Origin: CAYYFX01 sp046330135
Lineage (GTDB): Bacteria > ARS69
Reading direction: 5' to 3'
Length of the DNA: 64,000 bases
NCBI GenBank assembly: GCA_046330135.1
Contig: JAXLTI010000003.1
Span: 558,001 to 622,000 of the forward strand
Part shown: positions 58,894 through 64,000 of the stretch, piece after piece
Numbering within the stretch: the first letter of the stretch is position 1
Layout: every line of letters begins with the position of its first letter
The notes under the pieces: generated by a model
Told to the model about the DNA's origin: nothing
Database searches by the model: none
Seen by the model: only the letters and a program-made list of their open reading frames with translations
Position numbers and translations under genes: made by a program

Positions 58894-59585
58894 GGCGCCG
58901 ACCCGTCCCCGACCGCGCGCTGCGCGATGAAGATCGGCTTGCCGAAGCCCACGTAGTAGCGCCTCTCTTCGGCGGCGCTCGGAAACCAGTCCGGGTTCGG
59001 CGCGCGCTCGGGGCGCGTCGAGACCCACCGGTCGTACTCGTCCTCGGTGAGGAGCAGGCGCTCTCGACGGAGCTTCCCGAAGCCCGCGCCCCGCAGGGAC
59101 TCCTCGTAGTCCGTCTCGCGGTAAGGCTGCGCCCGCACGCCGCTCCTCGTCAGGGCGCTTCGCCACCGTTCGTAGAGCGGATTCTCGACGTGACCGCCCG
59201 TCGTGATGCAGACGTAGCCGCCGTCGACCAGCGCTTCGTGAAGATCCGCGAAGACCTCCGTGAGATCGGGAAGCAGGTAGACGACCTCATGGGAGAGAAC
59301 GAGATCGAACTGCCCCGGGAAGCTCCGCGGACCGGCCGTGGTGAAGAGAACATCGCTTCGCGGCGGCACCGCCCGGAGGAGCGCTCTCATCGGTGCCGTG
59401 TCGATCTCCACGCCCACCGCGAGCCCGGGCTGCACGCCGCTCCACATCTTCTCGTAGCCGCCGGCGAGCACGGCCAGGAGTCCCCCGCGATTGCAGCCGA
59501 GATCCATGACTCGGACGCCCGGAGCGATCAGGTCGGAGAGGGCGCGAAGAAAGGCCGCCCAGAGCGGGCCATGCTCGGCTTCCAT
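58890..59585 (-). CDS. Class I SAM-dependent methyltransferase B of the synthetase-like operon
   Basis: 231 aa from MEAEHGPLWAAFL; no Shine-Dalgarno is visible, and no ATG/GTG lies further upstream in frame before the previous gene's end. Motif I VRVMDLGCNRGGLLAVL, acidic motif II GVEIDTAPM, and FDLVLSHEVVYLLPDLTEVFADLHEALVDGGYVCITTG are typical of small-molecule methyltransferases. The tail (RRYYVGFGKPIFIAQRA) is family-like. Its stop overlaps the synthetase-like GTG, so translation is coupled. Acceptor unknown. Confidence 0.8.
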   Translation of the reverse strand: MEAEHGPLWAAFLRALSDLIAPGVRVMDLGCNRGGLLAVLAGGYEKMWSGVQPGLAVGVEIDTAPMRALLRAVPPRSDVLFTTAGPRSFPGQFDLVLSHEVVYLLPDLTEVFADLHEALVDGGYVCITTGGHVENPLYERWRSALTRSGVRAQPYRETDYEESLRGAGFGKLRRERLLLTEDEYDRWVSTRPERAPNPDWFPSAAEERRYYVGFGKPIFIAQRAVGDGSAP

Positions 59586-59626
59586 GCCGCGGGCGACGCC
59601 GCCGTCGGCGAAATGGGATGCGCCCG

Positions 59627-60589
59627 CTACGACGGGCCCATCGGGGTCGCCCCCACCACGTAGACCGAATGGCAAACCCGTTCTCCCTTCTGGAAGAGGC
59701 GCAGCGCCTCGCGAGCGGAGATCCGATGGGGCGCGAGCCGGGCGTTCACCGTCTCCGCGTAGGACTCCACCGGGAGATTGCGCGGCGGACCGCACTCCGC
59801 CATGACGCGGACGCAGCTCGAGATCGGGTGGTAGTAGATGAACTCGGGGGATCCCTCCTGCTCCGCGCGCGCATACCCGTCCAGCACGACGCCCGGCTGC
59901 GTCTGCACCTTCAGACCGAAGTGGAGCAGCGTGGGGCGGAAGGCGGTTCGTGTGAACAGGTCGACCAGCACCGAGTAAGGAACGCGACCCCCGAACAGCG
60001 CCACGACCCATCCGGCCGGCTTCAGGTGCTCCATCGCCTCCACGAGGAAGTTGTAGTGGAGGGTGAGGAGGTTCCGCTCGCTGGCCGGGTCGGATCGGTA
60101 TCCCGACGCGTCGTAGCAACTGGCGCTGCGCATGCCGCGGGAGAGCTCGGTCCGATCGGGGATGTTCGGGAGGTTCTCGTAGATCAGGTCGAATCGCGCG
60201 CCGGCGGGGTACTGCCGGAGCAGATCGCTCCAACGCACCTCCACTTGCGCCGCTTCGTGGGCGTAACGGGCGATGTTGTGACGGGCGGGGTCCAGTACCA
60301 GCGGATGCACGTCGGACGCCACGACGCGGTCCGGCGCGAAGATGTGCGAGATCCCCACCGCGTCGAGCCCGATGCCGGTCCCGAGGACGGCCACGTCCGC
60401 GACGCGTTGCAGCCCCCTCCCGAGTCGAAGACGCTCCATTCCCTCCAGCGCGAGCGAGAGCCACGTGCTCTTCAGGCCGGCCGGGAACGTGCCGGTGGGA
60501 ATGTAGGTGTGGCGATTCGCTTCGACGACGAGCGGCAGCAGAGGCTGGAGACAGCGGATGCGGCCGTAGTACGCGGTGAGATCGACCAG
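59627..60589 (-). CDS. SAM-dependent methyltransferase A of the synthetase-like operon, 5' end unclear
   Basis: About 320 aa. Coding character begins near LVDLTAYYGRIRCLQPLLPL, but there is no ATG, GTG or TTG in frame before the tRNA 43 bp upstream. A CTG is at the given end; the first ATG (60439, MERLRLGRG) is only 2 nt after a GGAGGGA. Motif I AVLGTGIGLDAVGISH, acidic ASDVHPLVLD, and FDLIYENLPNIPD, which resembles the N/D-PP-Y motif of N-methyltransferases such as HemK. Later segments: HYNFLVEAMEHLKPAGWVVALFG and FIYYHPISSCVRVMAECG. It is the first gene of the operon and may be truncated at its start. Confidence 0.7.
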   Translation of the reverse strand: MVDLTAYYGRIRCLQPLLPLVVEANRHTYIPTGTFPAGLKSTWLSLALEGMERLRLGRGLQRVADVAVLGTGIGLDAVGISHIFAPDRVVASDVHPLVLDPARHNIARYAHEAAQVEVRWSDLLRQYPAGARFDLIYENLPNIPDRTELSRGMRSASCYDASGYRSDPASERNLLTLHYNFLVEAMEHLKPAGWVVALFGGRVPYSVLVDLFTRTAFRPTLLHFGLKVQTQPGVVLDGYARAEQEGSPEFIYYHPISSCVRVMAECGPPRNLPVESYAETVNARLAPHRISAREALRLFQKGERVCHSVYVVGATPMGPS

Positions 60590-60631
60590 GCGTGTTCCGG
60601 CCGTGGACCCGGATGGACTGCGCTTTCGAGG

Positions 60632-60904
60632 TGGTGCGCCCGACGGGGCTCGAACCCGCGTCAGTGGATTATAAGTCCACCGTTCTTCGCTCGGACGCCC
60701 GACCAGCGGTCGGAAGGGGCTCTTGAACGCGCCGACTCTGTCCCTGCCGACAGAGGACTGACGAGGGTGGCGGGAACGCGACACCGTCCTAGGAACGCTG
60801 CCGTGGGGCCGGCCCAGTCCCGCACCTTCATGAAACTGGCGACTTCGAGTTCCCTTCGTCGCGAGAGCGGTTGTCCGCGGCTTTTCCGATTGAACTACGG
60901 GCGC
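60632..60904 (-). tRNA. tRNA-Ile(UAU) interrupted in the D-loop
   Basis: Two exons join into a 75-nt tRNA. Exon 1 (60904-60885) gives the acceptor GCGCCCG, TA, D-stem GTTC and loop AATCGGA. Exon 2 (60686-60632) gives A, D-stem GAAC, anticodon stem GTGGA/TCCAC, loop CTTATAA (anticodon UAU), variable TGAC, T-arm GCGGG-TTCGAGC-CCCGT, acceptor CGGGCGC, A and encoded CCA. Acceptor (7/7) and D-stem (4/4) pairing between exons is perfect, and G18-G19, A21 and U33 are in place. Exact splice points are uncertain by a few nt. A UAU isoleucine tRNA is uncommon in bacteria. Confidence 0.75.
60687..60884 (-). ncRNA. Structured insert in the tRNA D-loop, probable group I intron
   Basis: About 198 nt. It has a P7-like helix GGACTG (60820-60815) / CAGTCC (60760-60755), embedded in ATGAAGGTG and GGGACTGGGC, which closely resemble the P7 region of Azoarcus-type (IC3) tRNA introns as I recall them. 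P7 is followed at once by a 7-bp hairpin CTCTGTC/GACAGAG (60755-60736) in the P9 position. A 6-bp CCGACC/GGTCGG hairpin (60713-60699) lies near the 3' end. No protein is encoded. The 5' splice-site U-G pair and the remaining P1-P6 helices were not resolved by eye. Confidence 0.6.
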
Positions 60905-61330
60905 ACGGTTCTCGAGCGGCAGCCACGCGGAGCCGAGCGTCGCGCCACGACTCGACACGACGTCCGGGTGGCCGATTCGTCGACGTGATCTCCTGGCCAC
61001 ATCGGCGCCTTCGCGTGGCGACTCCCCTAGCCCTCACCCTCCGGGCCAGTACAACAAGAGCGTACCCGGGGCAGGCCGTCTATTCAAGAATTAAGGATCT
61101 TGTTTCCCGAGGGGGCGCCGGACATGCTTCCGCCACTGCACCCTCGCCGGCATGTGCGGCCCGACGTCGCACGGCGAGGAAACCGTCCTCGGACCCGAAA
61201 GAGCTTGGCTCGCGCGATTCTGGGCCGCACAGTCCTGTTTCAGCGGCCTCCACTGGCGTTGGCGCGTTGATGTGGCTCCGGCACGCGCATTCCCCGTGCG
61301 CTCGTGGCGCGCCGTGTCCGGAGGTTTGCC
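60905..61330. other. Non-coding region upstream of the tRNA and of a secreted-protein gene
   Basis: No gene is supported. An AT-rich patch near 61081-61112 (TTCAAGAATTAAGG) stands out from its surroundings. On the minus strand it contains TTGAAT followed after 17 nt by TACGCT, a possible promoter about 140 nt before the tRNA. GGAGG just before 61331 serves the plus-strand gene. Confidence 0.4.
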
Positions 61331-63361
61331 ATGTGTCGTCGCTTTCTGCTTCGACCTCTTCCCCTCGTCATTCTGTCGCTCGCGCTCTCGGCGGGTAGCG
61401 CCCGTGCGGTCGACATCCACGAGCTCGCGGGAGCGTGGGCTCGATACGCCGTTGCCACCGATTCCGGGCGCCGTCCCCTCGTCGACACGCTCTTCCTCTC
61501 GACACCGCGCATCGAAGCGACCGCGGATGGTGACGCGCTCTGGTTCCAGATGGAAGCCTACTGGCAGGGCACGCGCGCGTTCGCGATCGCGATGCTCGTG
61601 TCCGACGTCGCGTTCCTGCAAGGCGGCGGACCGCCCGCGGTCGTCCATCGCTACATTCTCTATCCGGAGAAGGGCGATCCTCTCGAGTACGTGGATGCAG
61701 CCACCGGGAGGGCGTACCTCCCGCGGTTCGGGCTCTTCCAGGGCCTCCTTCCGAGCGCCTCGTCGGGATCGGTCCAACCGCTGTACGAGCTCCAGGAGTA
61801 CCTGGGTCGCGCTCTCGTCCTGGAGAGAGCGGCGCCGGTCGGCGCGCGGATGCTCTCGTCGTCCGGGCCTCGAGTCCTGACGCTGGACGATCGCATCCTG
61901 ATCGCGTCGAGCCGTGCCTTCCGGGACGATGGCCGCGGACAACAGGCCGCCCTGGGCGACTACACGTACGTGCCGTTCCAGCAGTCCGACTACGACGAGA
62001 TGATCGCCGCCGGCTTCAACATGTTCCGCGTGCCGATCGACCAGCTCGGTCACGTCGTGGATCGCCCGGCCTTCTTCCTCATCGCGGAAGGGACCGCGGG
62101 TCTCGCGGATCTCTTCTACCGCAGCAACTACTGGGGCGGCGTGATGTACATGGACGAGCCGGATGTCCGCCTGGGCGCCCGGGACGGATTCCAGGACATC
62201 GTCGACCCGATGGACGCGGCGGATGCGCTGATCCGCTACACGTCGGACATGCTGCAGGGCTCGACGAAGTACGGAAGCCGCTACCTCCCTCTGATGCTGG
62301 CGGAGGACTACTGGGACCTCGGGCCGCGGGTCGACCTCGTGGAGCGCGCGATCCCTACCTGGAGCCTCGCCTCCGGAGCGGGCTGGTACCAGATGGAGGC
62401 CGGCGCGCAGAACCTGGTCCAGGAGTTCCACTTCACTCCTTCCGAGCTCTCGGGCGCGCTGCGGGATCGCCTCGGCGTGGACTTCCCGGCCGAGGCCGAT
62501 CCGTGCCTCCGGTTCGTGATGGGATCGGCCACCGGCGCTACGCACCGGTTCGGCGGGGACTGGGGCGTCTCGATCTTCGGGCAGATGGATGACGCGACGT
62601 CGGCTCAGCTCTTCCCGATGGCGTACGAGCGTGGGGCGCGGTACTTCTGGCTCTGGACCTCGGACCACGGCGCCCACGTGCAGTACGCCCGCCAGCTCGA
62701 GATCGTGCGGAGCTTCCGGGACTGGCTCCGAACGGAGCCCGGGTCCCGCCCGCGCCAGACCCGGCCGGTCGTCGCCGTCACGCTTCCGTGGGGCTACAGC
62801 TACAACGAGGACCGCCTCCCCGGCGCGCCTCCGGGCCCCATGTGGCGGGGCGGCGGGATCATGCTCGACGACCTCGGCTCGGGAGGTGCGGAGTACCGGG
62901 ACGTCCTCGCGGCGTTCTACCGGACGTACCTGGAACGGATCGCCGCCGGCGAAGAGGTCGACCTCGCGTACGAACGGCCGGGCGAGGTCTTCCCCATCGG
63001 TGATTACGATGCCGTCTACCGGGTCCTTCCCAACGGGATGGTGGTGAGGGCGTCGACCGGCTCGGGCATCTTGGCCTCGTCCGCATCGAACGGGCTGCGC
63101 GTGCTTCCGAACCCGTTCGCTCGGACGACCAGCATCCGCTTCGAGGTCCCGCGCGAAGCGCGGGCGCGGGCGGACGTCTACGACGTCGCGGGACGCTTGG
63201 TGCGCACGCTGCTCCCGCAGTCTCGCCTCTCGCCGGGAAGCTACACGCTCTGGTGGAATGGCGACGACGATGCCGGGGCGCCGGCGGCCTCCGGCGTGTT
63301 CTTCGCGCGCGTCGTCGTCGGAGACGAGAAGCACTCGGAGAAGATCGTCTTGCGGCGCTGA
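61331..63361 (+). CDS. Large secreted protein with T9SS-type C-terminal domain
   Basis: 676 aa. The ATG has GGAGG 6 nt upstream; the signal peptide (FLLRPLPLVILSLALSAGSARA) is clear. The body of about 570 residues has no family I recognise; it contains acidic/aromatic motifs (QMEAYWQGTRAF, MYMDEPDV, WTSDHGAHVQYARQLEIV) that could belong to a TIM-barrel glycosidase-like fold, but no catalytic pair can be assigned. The C-terminal 85 residues (VLPNPFARTTSIRFEV, ADVYDVAGRLVRTLL, AASGVFFARVVV) end KIVLRR, as in T9SS cargo. Probably an exported enzyme or surface protein. Confidence 0.75.
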   Translation: MCRRFLLRPLPLVILSLALSAGSARAVDIHELAGAWARYAVATDSGRRPLVDTLFLSTPRIEATADGDALWFQMEAYWQGTRAFAIAMLVSDVAFLQGGGPPAVVHRYILYPEKGDPLEYVDAATGRAYLPRFGLFQGLLPSASSGSVQPLYELQEYLGRALVLERAAPVGARMLSSSGPRVLTLDDRILIASSRAFRDDGRGQQAALGDYTYVPFQQSDYDEMIAAGFNMFRVPIDQLGHVVDRPAFFLIAEGTAGLADLFYRSNYWGGVMYMDEPDVRLGARDGFQDIVDPMDAADALIRYTSDMLQGSTKYGSRYLPLMLAEDYWDLGPRVDLVERAIPTWSLASGAGWYQMEAGAQNLVQEFHFTPSELSGALRDRLGVDFPAEADPCLRFVMGSATGATHRFGGDWGVSIFGQMDDATSAQLFPMAYERGARYFWLWTSDHGAHVQYARQLEIVRSFRDWLRTEPGSRPRQTRPVVAVTLPWGYSYNEDRLPGAPPGPMWRGGGIMLDDLGSGGAEYRDVLAAFYRTYLERIAAGEEVDLAYERPGEVFPIGDYDAVYRVLPNGMVVRASTGSGILASSASNGLRVLPNPFARTTSIRFEVPREARARADVYDVAGRLVRTLLPQSRLSPGSYTLWWNGDDDAGAPAASGVFFARVVVGDEKHSEKIVLRR

Positions 63362-63519
63362 CGGGAAGCAGACTCAGGCAGGGGCTGCGGCCGCCCTCGC
63401 TGTCGCGGGGGCGGCCGCGATGCTCGGCGAGTCATCGCGAACGACCTACCCCTCGACTCGGGCCGACCCTCAGCTGCGTGGTGGCTGCCTCCACCCTTTC
63501 GGAGCCCCCCGGGGGAGAC

Positions 63520-63525
63520 TATCCT
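63520..63525 (+). promoter_or_regulatory. Putative -10 element TATCCT
   Basis: TATCCT lies 77 nt before the next ATG, about the same spacing as in the four-gene array; the -35 (TTTCGG, 17 nt upstream) is weak. Tentative. Confidence 0.3.
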
Positions 63526-63602
63526 GCGTGCCGCGACCGGCGGGCGGCCCCGGTTGAGCACACCTCCGGCGACGTGATCGCGCTTCGAGAGGAGATAAGT
63601 CC

Positions 63603-64000
63603 ATGCGGGGACTCATCCCGACACTATCGGTGTTGCTCGCGACCTTGCTCGGCGCGCCCGGCGGCGCCGCGGCGGCGGATTCCGGCGCACCCGCGGCCGC
63701 GGCCCGGCCCGATGCGCTCGACGAAGCGCTCGCCGCGGCGGGACTCGCGCGCGCGGATCTCGGTTGGGAGGCGCGCGGCTGGTGGGAGCGCTACCCGGCG
63801 GACATCCCCTACAAGCTCCGGCACTTCGACGATCTCTGCGCCGAGCCGCTGGCCGTGGTGCCGTTCACGCGCGCGATGGGCGCGACGCTCACGCAGACCC
63901 TCGCGCCCGAGATGGTCGCCGGGAAGAAGGGGGAACGAGGCGCCGGCGCGCTCTACCGCGCCGTGCACGATCTCGGCGTGAACAAGCGCTACGGGGCGAC
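63603..64000 (+). CDS. N-terminal part of a secreted protein, cut by the window end
   Basis: At least 132 residues remain open to the window edge. The ATG has GAGGAG upstream and a signal peptide (LIPTLSVLLATLLGAPGGAAA). The mature start is Ala-rich, followed by LARADLGWEARGWWERYPADIPYKLRHFDDLCAEPLAVVPF, which is not a family I can name. It is tandem to the T9SS-type gene, 241 bp downstream. Function unknown. Confidence 0.6.
   Translation, partial: MRGLIPTLSVLLATLLGAPGGAAAADSGAPAAAARPDALDEALAAAGLARADLGWEARGWWERYPADIPYKLRHFDDLCAEPLAVVPFTRAMGATLTQTLAPEMVAGKKGERGAGALYRAVHDLGVNKRYGA

Noticed and set aside
60632..60904. A tmRNA or a circularly permuted tRNA
   Set aside because: There is a normal anticodon arm and the 5' half precedes the 3' half in the direction of transcription; no tag-peptide reading frame is present.
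59627..61000. A 457-residue protein covering the whole open frame
   Set aside because: Its N-terminal half would be the tRNA and its insert read as protein; only the part after the tRNA looks coding.
1..64000. CRISPR arrays, insertion sequences, integrases, rRNA genes or prophage
   Set aside because: None seen: no regularly spaced direct repeats, transposase or integrase motifs; the holin-family protein at 5871 is a common chromosomal family.

Overview
The window is GC-rich bacterial DNA (roughly 70% G+C by eye), densely coded on both strands, with GTG and TTG starts and many ATGA/GTGA stop-start overlaps. Four secreted proteins end in a FlgD-like Ig domain plus a basic tail (KVVLRR, KIVLRR, KIVVVR, RVLILR), the layout of type IX secretion (T9SS) cargo. 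Five other secreted proteins end in a different short tail, PTxWGxxKxxYR. With the beta-propeller repeat proteins, GEVED domains and a clade II-type nitrous oxide reductase cluster, this suggests an uncultured member of the FCB superphylum such as Candidatus Eisenbacteria. That placement is inference; there is no rRNA in the window.

Layout: 0-9.1 kb has a porin tail, an NtrC-like two-component pair with a degenerate AAA+ domain, a large beta-propeller repeat exoprotein, a small 4-TM protein, a LamG-like secreted protein and an OmpR/HK pair. 9.2-28.5 kb has a TonB receptor, a SpoIIE-type phosphatase, an OPT transporter, an orphan Hcp, an orphan ModA, a large surface protein, a BBE-type flavoenzyme, a GEVED/T9SS protein, a ClC protein with CBS domains, a second beta-propeller protein and a C39/papain-like protease.

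28.7-39.6 kb holds a GH110-like beta-helix protein and a complete nos module: nosZ (lipoprotein), a nosB-like membrane gene, a nosD-nosF fusion, nosY, nosL and a haem-copper oxidase subunit III with an inserted cytochrome c domain. An Rrf2 regulator and a divergent RIC/YtfE-type repair protein flank it. Together they look like an N2O respiration and nitrosative-stress unit. 39.8-49.4 kb has a porin / PstS-like / histidine kinase operon, an M13 metallopeptidase and a large GH13-like protein.

49.4-55.8 kb has a methyltransferase and a tandem array of four paralogous secreted Cys-rich proteins, each a cassette with its own sigma70-like promoter, about 75-nt leader, gene and 3' stem-loop. 55.8-60.6 kb is a translationally coupled operon of two methyltransferases, a divergent leucyl-tRNA synthetase-like protein and a nicotianamine synthase-like protein, which looks like an undescribed small-molecule pathway. 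Just upstream lies a tRNA-Ile(UAU) whose D-loop is split by about 198 nt of structured RNA with group I intron hallmarks. The window closes with another T9SS-type exoprotein and the start of an unidentified secreted protein.
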